A DNA stretch of 64,000 bases from Achromobacter sp. HZ34 (GCF_002209485.1 NZ_NJIX01000001.1:310001-374000); one strand, 5' to 3'. Positions 16,530 to 25,358 are shown, counted from the first letter of the stretch. Program-made: numbers and translations. Notes: generated by a model from the letters alone, not told the origin.

Positions 16530-17963
16530 TTACGCGTCGCGAGCCAGGCGCAGGCCGGTGAATTGCCAGCGGGCGGCAGGGGGGAAGAAATTGCGGTAGG
16601 TGGGGCGGGTGTGGCCCGCGGGCGTGGCGATGCTGCCGCCGCGCAGGACCAGCTGGCCAACCATGAACTTGCCGTTGTATTCCGCGGCGGCGCCGTTCAA
16701 GGGCTTGAAACCGGGATAAGGGTCGTAGGACGAGCGGGTCCATTGCCAGACATGCCCCGAGGCCTGCAGGAAGCCGGGCAAGGACGACGCCGCTTCCCAT
16801 TCGAACTCCGTCGGCAGGCGGGCATCGGCCCACGCGGCATAGGCGGCCGCTTCGTACAGGCTCAATTGCGCCACCGGCTCGTTTGGATCGAGCGGGAGCA
16901 AGCCTCCCAGCCCGAATACGTGGGTGCCCTGCAGGCCACGGGTACGCAGGCGCGCGTCGCCGTCCAGCAGCCAATAGGCAGGCGCCTGCCATTCCTGGGC
17001 ACGTACGGTGGCCCAGCCGTCGGACAGCCAGAACTCGGCCCGCTGATACCCGCCGTCCTCGATGAAACGGGCGTAGTCGCCACAGGTGACGAGGCGGTTC
17101 GCAATGGCATAAGGATGCAGATAAGCCGCATGGCGGGGCCGTTCGTTATCGAAGGCAAACCCGACCGCCGGATCGGCATGATGGCCGACTTCAACCATCC
17201 CACCAGGATGTCGCAGCCACTGCAACGGCGCGCTCGCTGCCGCCGCGGCAGCGGAGCCGGATGCACCTGCCCCAGCCTCCGCAGCACCAGCACCAGCACC
17301 AGCGTGTGCGCCACCGACGAAGGGACTGGCGCTAGCATCGCGTGTGGCGCCAGCGGCACCATCAGCGCCGGCACCTACGATCGAAAGCGCAGGGGGAGAG
17401 CCGGTCGATGCAGCCGCGGTAACGGGAGCGTTCAACGCGCTGGTGGCGCGATAGGCCGGGAATACGGGATTGCGGGAGAAGGCATGCAGGATGTCGGTCA
17501 GCAGCAGTTCCTGGTGCTGCTGTTCATGATGCAGGCCCAGTTCAAGCATGGGTGCAAGCGCGGCCAGGACAGACACGTCGGCGGAGTCCAGCAGGGCCAC
17601 CATGCCTTCGTCCACATGGCGGCGATAAGCCAGGACCTGGTCTTGCGACGGCCGCGTCAGCATGCCGCGTTCAGGGCGGGCATGGCGGGGCCCCAGGGCT
17701 TCGTAATAGGAATTGAAGAGATAGGGAAAGTGCGGGTCGAACAGCGTGTAGGCGGGATCGTGTTCGCGCAGTACCAGGGTCTCGAAAAACCAGGTGGTAT
17801 GCGCCAGATGCCATTTCGTCGGACTGGCATCGGGCATGGACTGCACGCATTGGTCTTCGGCGGACAAGGGCTCGGCCAGGGCCAGGCTATGTGCACGCAC
17901 GGCCTCAAACGCGGCGCGCAGGGAATCGCGCGAGGAAGGCTGTTCTAGGCGGGACGAGGACAT
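16530..17963 (-). CDS. egtB: EgtB-like ergothioneine biosynthesis protein (DinB plus FGE-sulfatase domains)
   Basis: 477 residues from the ATG at 17963, which has AGGAG about 12 bases upstream; a TTG at 17975 is too close to that site. The N-terminal DinB domain carries the iron ligands: a His in KWHLAHTTW (about 50) and the HHEQQHQE block (about 140). The C-terminal FGE-sulfatase fold begins about residue 260 (HPGGMVEVGH) and ends in GLRLARDA. EgtB is an iron-dependent sulfoxide synthase joining hercynine and gamma-glutamylcysteine or cysteine. An Ala/Gly/Ser-rich insert (about 180-255) separates the domains and is unusually long. No egtD methyltransferase is adjacent, so hercynine must come from a distant gene or the enzyme has another substrate. 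Confidence 0.85.
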   Translation of the reverse strand: MSSSRLEQPSSRDSLRAAFEAVRAHSLALAEPLSAEDQCVQSMPDASPTKWHLAHTTWFFETLVLREHDPAYTLFDPHFPYLFNSYYEALGPRHARPERGMLTRPSQDQVLAYRRHVDEGMVALLDSADVSVLAALAPMLELGLHHEQQHQELLLTDILHAFSRNPVFPAYRATSALNAPVTAAASTGSPPALSIVGAGADGAAGATRDASASPFVGGAHAGAGAGAAEAGAGASGSAAAAAASAPLQWLRHPGGMVEVGHHADPAVGFAFDNERPRHAAYLHPYAIANRLVTCGDYARFIEDGGYQRAEFWLSDGWATVRAQEWQAPAYWLLDGDARLRTRGLQGTHVFGLGGLLPLDPNEPVAQLSLYEAAAYAAWADARLPTEFEWEAASSLPGFLQASGHVWQWTRSSYDPYPGFKPLNGAAAEYNGKFMVGQLVLRGGSIATPAGHTRPTYRNFFPPAARWQFTGLRLARDA

Positions 17964-18175
17964 CGGAATCGGCAACTCCTGGAATCGGGCTATGCGGCCG
18001 GCGCAGCAGGGCAGGAAAGCGGCAATGTCCGCAAGCGGCGCGCCTGGCCTGGTACGGCATCGTGTAAGACACGGGCGCGCCAGGTCGTTTGACCATCATA
18101 ACGCCGTGAAGCGTGGCGCTGGATTGATGCCGAGCCATGGGGCGCCAGTCTACTGTGCAAGCGCACACCCCCAAC

Positions 18176-19054
18176 TCAAGGCAGCGGCTGTATGTACTCG
18201 TCTATCAACGTCTGCGCTTCGGCGTAGGCAGGTGCCAACATGGGAACGCCCGCGCTGTCGGCAGCCCCCGACACATCGGCAGCATTCGATGCCGCCAAGG
18301 GACGCGTCGCCACGACCGGAAGAGACGTCGCGGACAACGCCGTCACCGACGTCAGCACCGGCGCCGGCAGCGGCATCGAGCCCAGATCCAGGGCGCTAGC
18401 CAACAATTCCGATACCCCATCCACCAGCAGATAGCTGCGATCCGCCACCTCCGCCGGGAAATCCGGATTCAGCTCCGTAAACAGAATGCTATAGCCCAGC
18501 GCCTTGAGCGCGGTAACCGTACGCCCCATGGTGCGCGCAGCAGCCCCTGGCAACCCCGCGCAGATCTGGTCGAACAACAGCAGATTAGCCCCGCTGCGCA
18601 ACACGCGCGCCAACGCCAGCATCTGCTGCTCCGCTTCGTCCAGGTTCACCCCAGGCGCGGCGCGCGCACGGCGCAATGCGGGAAACAGTTCATAGATGTC
18701 CGTCAAGGACAGGCCGCCGCCCAGCACGCCCTCCAGAGGCAGCGGCAACAGCAGATTCTCCTCGCAGGTCATGCCCGCGATCAGGTCGGGCCGGGCCGGG
18801 CAGGCCGCCACGCCCAGATGGCTGACGGCATAGGCATCCATTCCGATCGATTCGACCCCGTGTATCAGCACGGAACCGGTGCGTGCGCGATTGTGGCCCA
18901 GCACCGCCCGCAAGGTCGCGGTGAGTTCAGCTTCCTGCCTGCCCAGCAGCGCCACCGCTTCGCCGGTATCCACGCGCAGGTTCACCCCATTCAGGATGGG
19001 GTTGCGGCTCTCGCTCGCCTGCAAACCGGTGATCTCCAGTGCGGGAAGCGTCAT
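18176..19054 (-). CDS. LivF-like ABC ATP-binding domain with degenerate catalytic motifs
   Basis: 292 residues that align with LivF (branched-chain amino-acid ABC ATPase) along residues 1-225, but every catalytic motif is altered. The Walker A position reads GRQEAELT (38-45), lacking the GKS/T lysine. The signature LSGGEQQ is LDEAEQQ (138-144). Walker B reads LLLFDQI with Gln163 in place of the catalytic Glu. Residues 225-292 form a low-complexity Ala/Ser/Val tail. The frame is intact with a good GGAG site before the ATG at 19054, so it is expressed as a protein rather than a decayed pseudogene. No permease or binding protein lies beside it. ATP hydrolysis is unlikely; a regulatory or scaffold role, or early decay, are the options. 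Confidence 0.8.
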   Translation of the reverse strand: MTLPALEITGLQASESRNPILNGVNLRVDTGEAVALLGRQEAELTATLRAVLGHNRARTGSVLIHGVESIGMDAYAVSHLGVAACPARPDLIAGMTCEENLLLPLPLEGVLGGGLSLTDIYELFPALRRARAAPGVNLDEAEQQMLALARVLRSGANLLLFDQICAGLPGAAARTMGRTVTALKALGYSILFTELNPDFPAEVADRSYLLVDGVSELLASALDLGSMPLPAPVLTSVTALSATSLPVVATRPLAASNAADVSGAADSAGVPMLAPAYAEAQTLIDEYIQPLP

Positions 19055-19389
19055 GGCGGCTCCTTTTGGAAAACAGCAAGGCGGTGGTAATCCGGGGGAC
19101 CACCGTTCGACGTAAGACTTTGCAGCTTATGGCAAGTCTGCGACGCAGACACCTAGGGATTTCGCCCGGTAATGAAATGTTCGGCATGAATCAGCCGTCA
19201 GGGTTGCAAGCGCCAGTGAGATCGGTATCAGGAAATTTCTCATCACCGGCAGGCCGCGATCTTCACGGCGTGGCGGAAATCGCGCGCACCAGAGGGCTTT
19301 TCCCACGCCATATCGCGGCGCGCGGCCATAGGCCGGCCTCGGCTCGCTCACTAGACTCCGATTCATACATATGACTCTTGGGAGTACCG
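19055..19389. other. Intergenic region upstream of the proline-rich protein unit
   Basis: 335 bp with no convincing gene; an open frame of 111 codons (19039-19374) overlaps the LivF-like start and has no protein features. A perfect 7-bp inverted repeat with one central base (GTCTGCG-A-CGCAGAC) lies at 19136-19150 and could be an operator for the divergent units. Confidence 0.5.
19136..19150. promoter_or_regulatory. Perfect palindrome in divergent intergenic region
   Basis: GTCTGCG-A-CGCAGAC, centred about 90 bp from the LivF-like start and 240 bp from the next plus-strand frame. A candidate operator; no known family consensus recognised. Confidence 0.3.
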
Positions 19390-19674
19390 ATGGTGAATCA
19401 AGCCACTACTGCCGCCCCACTGGCGCATACGGCTGCGCTGTGCGTTGCCACATCCCGCAATCCGGAGCGCGATGCCCCCATCGACATGGGTGCTCATGTC
19501 CTGGCCTCAGCGAGCGCCCAGGCGAATCCGGTACGGCGTAGCGCGAATGCGCGCGATCCCCGCCTGATGGCGTTGGGGGGACCGCGGGCAAAACAGCGGG
19601 TGCACATCGAGAAGGTAGCGCCTTGCGCTTTGCTGCGTGCCACCGTTATTGAATCAACGAGCAGACAGGTATGA
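19390..19674 (+). CDS. Small hypothetical protein upstream of the proline-rich protein
   Basis: 94 residues from an ATG at 19390 with GGGAG seven bases upstream. The stop codon overlaps the next start (ATGA), which suggests translational coupling. The product is Ala/Arg rich with no signal peptide, membrane segment or recognised domain. Its position resembles that of a small partner or chaperone ahead of a secreted protein, but its composition is basic rather than acidic as chaperones of type III effectors usually are. It could equally be a leader peptide or a spurious frame. Confidence 0.35.
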   Translation: MVNQATTAAPLAHTAALCVATSRNPERDAPIDMGAHVLASASAQANPVRRSANARDPRLMALGGPRAKQRVHIEKVAPCALLRATVIESTSRQV

Positions 19675-20639
19675 CTATGAACATGAAAATCGGCAGCAGC
19701 CATGGTTCCGACAACCGCAACGTCCAACCTGGATCCGCAGCGACGGCGACGCCCAGCGATGCGGGGGAGTTGGCGGGTGGCGCGCGGTTCCGGCCGGAAA
19801 CCGACAGTGGCAAAACCAAGGCACAAGATCGCCACCGGCTGGGTGGTGGAGCACTGCACTCCTTTGTGAGTCGAATCGCCAAGGGCGTGAAGGCCTTGCC
19901 TGTTGTCAGGATTCTCAAGGGAGGGGCCGCGCGTACGCATCCAGCCAATCCCGCGGATGAACTGAACAAGTTGCGGCAGGCAACGTTGGCCTCGCATGGT
20001 CCGATGCGGCCGACCACCACCAACCCGTCGCTGGCAGAGGCATCGCTTGCGCCTGCCTCGCAGAGCATGCAGCCGTCGCCGGCAGATGTTCCGCCCGCGC
20101 CTCCGCCTCAGGCCCTGAAGCCCGCACGTCCTGCGCCGCCTCCACCGCCCCCGGCGCATCTGAAGCCGCGGCTGGCCGATGCAGCGCCGCCCGTCGATAC
20201 GAGCGCAGCCACAGCGCCCGATCCGGAAGTCCTTGCGCTGCGCAAGCAGATAGATGACCTGCAGGCGGAATTGGCGCGGATGAAGCAACTGATGGCCCAA
20301 TCCAGCGCCATGCCGAGTGCGGCGGCACCATCAGCCCCACCGCCGCCGCCGGCCGACCTGATGACGCGACCGATCAAGCCTGCGCAAGGGTCCCAGTCTT
20401 CCCTTGCTTCGCTGAACGATGATGGCAACGCATCCCAAGGCGACGGCGAGGGCACCCAGCCCGCGAAGCTGAAGCCTGTGCTGTCAGATGCCCAGATAGC
20501 GTTCAACGCCGAACTAAGCGAGAGACTCGCCGCGAGAAGGCGGAAGCAGGAATCCGCCGAGGCAGTTTCTTCGGAGACCAGTGCGGGGAACACCGGTTCC
20601 GTTTCCGGCAGCAGCCGTTCTCGCAGCGATGACGAGTAG
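19671..20639 (+). CDS. Proline-rich coiled-coil protein of unknown function (possible secreted effector)
   Basis: 322 residues, not recognised. The first 35 residues are rich in Ser, Thr, Asn and Gly with no Sec signal. Two polyproline blocks lie at about 138-163 and 220-228. Between them a heptad-like segment (184-210, LALRKQIDDLQAELARMK) should form a coiled coil. Residues 272-292 (AQIAFNAELSERLAARRRK) form a basic amphipathic helix, and the tail is Ser rich and acidic. This plan, polyproline plus short helices, resembles bacterial effectors that mimic host SH3/WW or actin-binding ligands, but that is inference from composition. The start at 19671 is coupled to the small upstream frame. Nothing secretion-related is nearby. 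Confidence 0.7.
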   Translation: MTMNMKIGSSHGSDNRNVQPGSAATATPSDAGELAGGARFRPETDSGKTKAQDRHRLGGGALHSFVSRIAKGVKALPVVRILKGGAARTHPANPADELNKLRQATLASHGPMRPTTTNPSLAEASLAPASQSMQPSPADVPPAPPPQALKPARPAPPPPPPAHLKPRLADAAPPVDTSAATAPDPEVLALRKQIDDLQAELARMKQLMAQSSAMPSAAAPSAPPPPPADLMTRPIKPAQGSQSSLASLNDDGNASQGDGEGTQPAKLKPVLSDAQIAFNAELSERLAARRRKQESAEAVSSETSAGNTGSVSGSSRSRSDDE

Positions 20640-20762
20640 CGATGACGGGTAGCACGCACTGGTTATCAGCTTATGAGGAACGCGTCGTCCACGTCCGCCA
20701 GGGATTTTCCAACCCTGCATTAACATTGACCCTCGTCATTCATACGCAGTCGAGGATCTTAT

Positions 20763-21356
20763 ATGGGCAAGCACACCCGCAAAGCTGAACACCCCATTTC
20801 CGAAATCTTCCTGGAACGCTGGTCGCCCCGCGCCTACACCGGCGAGGAGATTTCGGAAGCCGCCTTGCTCACCATCCTGGAAGCCGCCCGCTGGGCGCCT
20901 TCCGCCTACAACATGCAGCCCTGGCGTTTCATCTATGCGCGCAAGGGCACGGCGCACTGGGATCGCCTGCTGGCCACGCTCAATGAGTTCAACCAGAGCT
21001 GGGCGCGCAATGCATCGGCGCTGGTCGTGGTGGTGTCCGCCGAAAACGGCACGCCGCCGGGCAAGGACCAGCCCGTGCCGAATGCCTCGCACAGCTTCGA
21101 CACCGGCGCGGCATGGGGTTTCCTGGCACTGCAGGCCAGCCTGGAGGGATGGCAGGCCCACGGCATGGCCGGCATCGATCGCGACAAGGCGCGGATCGAT
21201 CTGGGCGTGCCCGCCGGCTACCGCATCGAAGCGGCGGTCGCCATCGGCAAACCGGGCGACAAGAGCACGCTGCCTGAAGCCCTGCAGGCCCGCGAGGTGT
21301 ACAGCCCGCGCCAGCCGCTGGCCAATATCGCGGCGGAAGGCAAGTTCAGCTTCTAA
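20763..21356 (+). CDS. Nitroreductase-family FMN oxidoreductase
   Basis: 197 residues with a GAGGA ribosome-binding site before the ATG. It opens with the nitroreductase FMN-binding pattern ERWSPRAYTGEEI (about 18-30) and has AARWAPSAYNMQPWRF (about 41-56), the conserved flavin and substrate block. Members reduce nitro groups, quinones or enones using NAD(P)H. Monocistronic, convergent with the ABC/acyl-CoA operon. Confidence 0.9.
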   Translation: MGKHTRKAEHPISEIFLERWSPRAYTGEEISEAALLTILEAARWAPSAYNMQPWRFIYARKGTAHWDRLLATLNEFNQSWARNASALVVVVSAENGTPPGKDQPVPNASHSFDTGAAWGFLALQASLEGWQAHGMAGIDRDKARIDLGVPAGYRIEAAVAIGKPGDKSTLPEALQAREVYSPRQPLANIAAEGKFSF

Positions 21357-21369
21357 GCAGCAGGATTCC

Positions 21370-21385
21370 GGGCCGTCCGCGGCCC
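21370..21385. terminator. G/C-rich hairpin between convergent genes
   Basis: GGGCC-GTCCGC-GGCCC sits in the 29-bp gap between the nitroreductase stop and the end of the minus-strand permease gene. No T-tract; a weak candidate. Confidence 0.3.
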
Positions 21386-22162
21386 TCACGCATCGCCCGA
21401 ATGCGTCTTTTCCCAGAACACGACCCGCCGATGCAGGGCGCGCATCAGCAGCGATCCAGTCAAGCCTATGACCGCCAGCAGGATGACCCCGGCGAACATC
21501 GTCGACAGGCTCATGCTGACCGATGCGGACGCGATCATATAGCCCAGCCCCTGCTGGGCCGACAGGAACTCGCCCACCACCGCGCCGATCAAGGCCAGCG
21601 ACACACCGATCTGCAAGCCGGAGAAAATATCCCCCGCCGCCGCCGGCAACTTGACGTGCAGCAGCAGATAGCTGCGCGACGCCGAGAACGCGCGGCACGC
21701 ATCCAGCAAGTCGCGGTCGGTGCGGTTGATGCCGTTGACCGTGTTGACGAACAGCGGAAAGAAGCAAACCAGCGCCACCAGCACCACCTTGGACGCCATG
21801 CCGAACCCGAACCACACCAGGATGATGGGTCCCAGGGCCACCTTGGGCGTGGCCTGCAGGCCGATCAGCACCGGATAGCAGAAGCGTTCGAAGGTGCGCG
21901 ATTCCGCCAGCAGGGCGCCCAGCAGCACCGCCAGGACGCAGCCGATGGCATAGCCCGCGAAGGTCTCGCCCAGGGTGGTGCCGATATGCGGCCACAGCGT
22001 GCCGGTGGCGAAGCCATCGACCAGCGCATGCCACACGCTGGCCGGCGTGGGCAGCAGATAATCCGGGATCTTCAACAGGATGATGGCGAAGTGCCAGAGC
22101 GCCACCAGCACGGCGAGGCTGATCAGCGGATAAAGAAAGTCGGTGAAATCAAGACGCTTCAT
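21386..22162 (-). CDS. NitT/TauT-type ABC transporter permease (SsuC/TauC-like), system 2
   Basis: 258 residues from the ATG at 22162, which overlaps the end of the ATPase gene by 14 bp. About six hydrophobic segments are present; the cytoplasmic EAA loop is near residues 155-175 (LLDACRAFSASRSYLLLHVKLPAA in part). The last gene of an eleven-gene minus-strand run. With the ATPase and the binding protein encoded just upstream it forms an importer of the sulfonate/nitrate/taurine family, whose wider membership also covers pyrimidine precursors, phthalate and other organic anions. Confidence 0.9.
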   Translation of the reverse strand: MKRLDFTDFLYPLISLAVLVALWHFAIILLKIPDYLLPTPASVWHALVDGFATGTLWPHIGTTLGETFAGYAIGCVLAVLLGALLAESRTFERFCYPVLIGLQATPKVALGPIILVWFGFGMASKVVLVALVCFFPLFVNTVNGINRTDRDLLDACRAFSASRSYLLLHVKLPAAAGDIFSGLQIGVSLALIGAVVGEFLSAQQGLGYMIASASVSMSLSTMFAGVILLAVIGLTGSLLMRALHRRVVFWEKTHSGDA

Positions 22163-22976
22163 GAGTGAAATGGCGGCGCAGGTGATGGCAGGCGGCATTG
22201 AAAGCCGCGTCGCCCAGGGTTTCGAGCGTGCGCGGGCGCGGCAGCTCGGGACGATAGTCCTCGATGAAACGGCCCGGACGGGGCGACATCACCAGGATGC
22301 GATCGGCCAGGAACACCGCTTCCGGAATGCTGTGCGTGATGAACAGCACGGACTTGCGCTGCTGGCTCCAGATGCGTTGCAGCTCCAGGGTCAGCGCCTC
22401 GCGGGTCAGCGCGTCCAGGGCGGCGAAGGGCTCGTCCATCAACAGCACATCGGGATCGGGCAGCAACATGCGGGCGATGCCCACGCGTTGCTGCATGCCG
22501 CCGGACAGCTCGCCCGGGTAATTGCTTTCGAAACCGTTCAGGCCGACCAGCTTCAGCAGCGCCGCCGCGCGCTCGCGCGCCGCCTCCTTGGGCAGACCCA
22601 AGGTGGTGGCGGGCAGCAGCACATTGTCCAGCACGGTTTTCCAGGGCAGCAGCAGCGGCTTCTGGAACACCACGCCGGTGCGGCGGCTGGGCTTGAGCAC
22701 AGGCTCGCCCCCCAGCGTCAAGGTGCCCGTGGTGGGCGCCAGCAGGCCGGAGGCCAGCTTCAGCAAGGTGGACTTGCCGCAGCCTGAGGGTCCGAGCACC
22801 GCTACGAACTCACCAGAGTCTATGTCCAGGTCCACCGGGCCCAGCGCATGGATGGCGCCGCGGCGGGTCGGGTAGGTGAGCGTGACATCCCTGAGGTTCA
22901 AGGAACCATGTCCCGCGGACACGGCGCCGGGCACCGCGCCACCAGGGGCGCTTGCTTGCGGTCGTGCGACGCTCAT
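22149..22976 (-). CDS. NitT/TauT-type ABC transporter ATP-binding protein (SsuB/TauB-like), system 2
   Basis: 275 residues with intact motifs: Walker A GPSGCGKST (about 57-65), signature LSGGMQQR, Walker B LLMDEPFAALD and an H-loop in ITHSI. The first ~25 residues are an Ala/Gly/Ser-rich extension. The start overlaps the BAAT hydrolase stop by 4 bp and the end overlaps the permease start. Confidence 0.92.
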   Translation of the reverse strand: MSVARPQASAPGGAVPGAVSAGHGSLNLRDVTLTYPTRRGAIHALGPVDLDIDSGEFVAVLGPSGCGKSTLLKLASGLLAPTTGTLTLGGEPVLKPSRRTGVVFQKPLLLPWKTVLDNVLLPATTLGLPKEAARERAAALLKLVGLNGFESNYPGELSGGMQQRVGIARMLLPDPDVLLMDEPFAALDALTREALTLELQRIWSQQRKSVLFITHSIPEAVFLADRILVMSPRPGRFIEDYRPELPRPRTLETLGDAAFNAACHHLRRHFTHEAS

Positions 22977-24265
22977 GCACTGGCCTCCGCCAGGAAGTCC
23001 AGCGCCGCCTGCCAGGACTGCCTGTTGGCCTGGGCATTGGCCTGCGCCGTGCCGCCGCCGGTCAGCACGACGCCGGCCACGGGATGCGGCTTGGCGATCT
23101 GGGTGGTGGGCGCGTTGGGCAAGCCGATGGCATGTCCCGCGCCTTCACCCTTGACGTGGCGATAGGGCCAGCGATGGCCGCTGGCGCGCAAGGCATCGAC
23201 GATCTGGTCGCTGTACAGGGAAGAGGGCCAGAAGCCGTCATCGGTGCCGGAGATCAACAGCACCGGTCCCTTGACCTGCTCCACGGGAATACGTGCCGCT
23301 GCCACCGCGTCGGCGTTGCGCAGCGCGGTGAGGAAGGCGGGGGCCTGGCGCACCGGCTGGCCGTCGGCGGGTACCTGATTGAACGCGGACCAGTCCACAT
23401 CGGGATTGTTCTGCCAGACATTGGGCAAGGGCTTGCCCTGCCAGGTCCAGACCGGCGAATCGGGCGCTTCTCCCGGCCGGCCGGCGCGCAGCGTGCCGTG
23501 CACGACGATGCTGGGCACATAGGCGATCACGGCATCGATCAGCGCGGGGAAGCGCGTGGCCAGCAGCAGGGACAGTTCGCCGCCACGCGATTGGCCCGTG
23601 ATGGCGACGAAGCCATTGCGCGGCGCCAGCTCGGCGCGTACCCATTGCAGCGCGCGTTCGAAGTATTCCAGCGGCGTGCCGGAAATATGGTCCGGCAGGC
23701 CGGGTGCCTTGAAATATCCCAAGGCGAAAGCCGTGTAGCCATGCGCAGCCCACTGCGCCGCGCGTTGCAGCGGAATGCCGCCGCCCGAACCGTTCATCAC
23801 CACGATGACGGGATGGGGACCCGCGCCGGCCGCCGTGAAGACGCTGCCCACGATGCCATCGACGTTGACATCACGGCGGCTGACGCCGTCGACCACATAG
23901 CGCTGCACGAATTCGGCCTGCGCCGTCGCGCCGTCCGCGCCCCGTGCCTGGACGGTAGTGGTCACCGGCTCGACGCCATCGGAACGCGCGGGATCGGTCG
24001 CGGGCTGCACGCGGCGCATGGACCACACCAGGGCCATGGCATCCGCTTCGCGCCAGTCGCCGGCGGTGGGGGCCTGGCGGCCAAGGTCGATACGGCCGTC
24101 GGCGTCCGCGGTCAGGGTGGCCTCGCTACGCCAGACGCTGCCGTCGGGCTGGCGCTGTTCCGCGCTCAGCTGCACCGGGCCGGCGCCGAAGCCGGCCAGG
24201 ACGATGCTGCGTGCGACGTCCAGGGACGCGTCACGCGGGGTGATCTGTATGGTGGGCTGGCTCAT
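22973..24265 (-). CDS. Acyl-CoA thioester hydrolase / BAAT-type alpha/beta hydrolase
   Basis: 430 residues. The N-terminal ~135 residues form the immunoglobulin-like domain of acyl-CoA thioesterase/BAAT proteins (GFGAGPVQLSAE, and VWSMRRV further on), and the rest is the BAAT C-terminal alpha/beta hydrolase. The nucleophile elbow is GQSRGGE (about 215-221), with Ser where mammalian BAAT enzymes have Cys or Ser; GTDDGFWPS and GAGHAIG supply the acid and His. Mammalian relatives hydrolyse acyl-CoAs or transfer bile acids to taurine or glycine. Here the gene is embedded between a binding protein and an ATPase of a TauT-type importer (4-bp overlaps on both sides), so its substrate is probably the imported compound or its CoA ester. 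Confidence 0.87.
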   Translation of the reverse strand: MSQPTIQITPRDASLDVARSIVLAGFGAGPVQLSAEQRQPDGSVWRSEATLTADADGRIDLGRQAPTAGDWREADAMALVWSMRRVQPATDPARSDGVEPVTTTVQARGADGATAQAEFVQRYVVDGVSRRDVNVDGIVGSVFTAAGAGPHPVIVVMNGSGGGIPLQRAAQWAAHGYTAFALGYFKAPGLPDHISGTPLEYFERALQWVRAELAPRNGFVAITGQSRGGELSLLLATRFPALIDAVIAYVPSIVVHGTLRAGRPGEAPDSPVWTWQGKPLPNVWQNNPDVDWSAFNQVPADGQPVRQAPAFLTALRNADAVAAARIPVEQVKGPVLLISGTDDGFWPSSLYSDQIVDALRASGHRWPYRHVKGEGAGHAIGLPNAPTTQIAKPHPVAGVVLTGGGTAQANAQANRQSWQAALDFLAEASA

Positions 24266-25335
24266 TTTGCTTCCCGTGCCTTGGCGCGCACCGCGTCGGC
24301 GTCGAACTGATTGATCTGGGCGATGTATTCGTTGGAGAAGATCTTGTCCACGGGCACATCGGCCGACGGATATTCCTTGGCCTTGGCCATGGCTTCGATG
24401 CCGGCCTTGATGGCCTTCAGGTCATACTGGCCGGGCACGCGCGGCTGGCCCGCGGGGGTGTGCAGCACGCGCTTGAGACGATTGCTCAGCAGCGTGATGG
24501 AATCGGCCAGGGCTTTCGCTTCGTCGCCCGACGGCTTGGATTGCGGATTGGCGCGCCAGAAGGCCTGCACGCAGAATGTGGGATTGGCTTCGCAGGCGAC
24601 CTGGCCCTTGGTGTAGGCGCGCGCGAAACGCACCATCAGGTCCGGATGATCGCGGAAGGTATCGGTGTGGGCGATGAAGCCGTTGCCGGCGGTCTCGTCG
24701 AACACCGCCGGATAGGCGATGCGGCGGATCGGCGTGCCGGACAATTCCAGCTGGTCGTCCCAGCTGCTGTTGAAATTGAGCGCGTCGACCTGATGCGTCT
24801 TCAGCGCCTGGAAGCCCGCGGCCAGGGCACCGACGGCCACGTAGTTGACGTTGACGCCAGGCTCCAGCCCGGCCGTGCGCAGCGCCGCGCGGCCGCCGGG
24901 GATGGTGCCCCAGGTCAGCGCGCCCACGCCTATTTTCTTGCCCTTGAGATCCTCGATGGTCTTGACGGGCGAATCGGCCAGCACGGCGAATTCCATCGTG
25001 TTGGCCGGCACGCCGTTATAGAAGTAGCGCAGCGGCAGGATGTCCTTGCCGGTGAAGTAGCTGGAGATCACCGGTTCCGAGGTGGGATAGCCGAAGGTGA
25101 CGCGCTTGGCGGCCACTTGTGGCAGCAGGGCGCCGGCGCCCTGGAACACGATGGTCTTGACCGACAGGTTCTCTTCCTTGAAGAAGCCCAGTTCCTCGGC
25201 CGCGGCATAGGGCGCGCCGTCATGCACGGCGGGCGGGATGGCCAGCGCCACGGTGACGTCGTCCAGCGCCAGGGCGGGGGCGGCTGCCGTGGCCAGGGCC
25301 AGCGCGGCGAAAAGGGAGGTAAGGCGAATACGCAT
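24262..25335 (-). CDS. NitT/TauT-type ABC substrate-binding protein (SsuA/NMT1-like), system 2
   Basis: 357 residues with a Sec signal peptide (about 1-23, ending ALA). Mature protein follows the NMT1/SsuA pattern: LAIPPAVHDGAPYAAAEELGFFKEENL near the N-terminus and LKGKKIGVGALTWG about residue 130, where ligand-binding loops sit. It is somewhat longer than SsuA. It precedes the BAAT hydrolase with a 4-bp overlap and follows the ligase by 23 bp. Ligand unknown. Confidence 0.9.
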   Translation of the reverse strand: MRIRLTSLFAALALATAAAPALALDDVTVALAIPPAVHDGAPYAAAEELGFFKEENLSVKTIVFQGAGALLPQVAAKRVTFGYPTSEPVISSYFTGKDILPLRYFYNGVPANTMEFAVLADSPVKTIEDLKGKKIGVGALTWGTIPGGRAALRTAGLEPGVNVNYVAVGALAAGFQALKTHQVDALNFNSSWDDQLELSGTPIRRIAYPAVFDETAGNGFIAHTDTFRDHPDLMVRFARAYTKGQVACEANPTFCVQAFWRANPQSKPSGDEAKALADSITLLSNRLKRVLHTPAGQPRVPGQYDLKAIKAGIEAMAKAKEYPSADVPVDKIFSNEYIAQINQFDADAVRAKAREAK

Positions 25336-25358
25336 GGTGGGGATCCTGATCCGTTGGA

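Noticed and set aside
16192-16992. 266-codon minus-strand frame through the tandem repeat
   Set aside because: The Gly-Trp-Leu repeats reflect the 9-bp DNA array; the frame overlaps EgtB in another phase.
19039-19374. 111-codon plus-strand frame before the proline-rich unit
   Set aside because: Overlaps the LivF-like start region, no ribosome-binding site, and composition is basic and unstructured.
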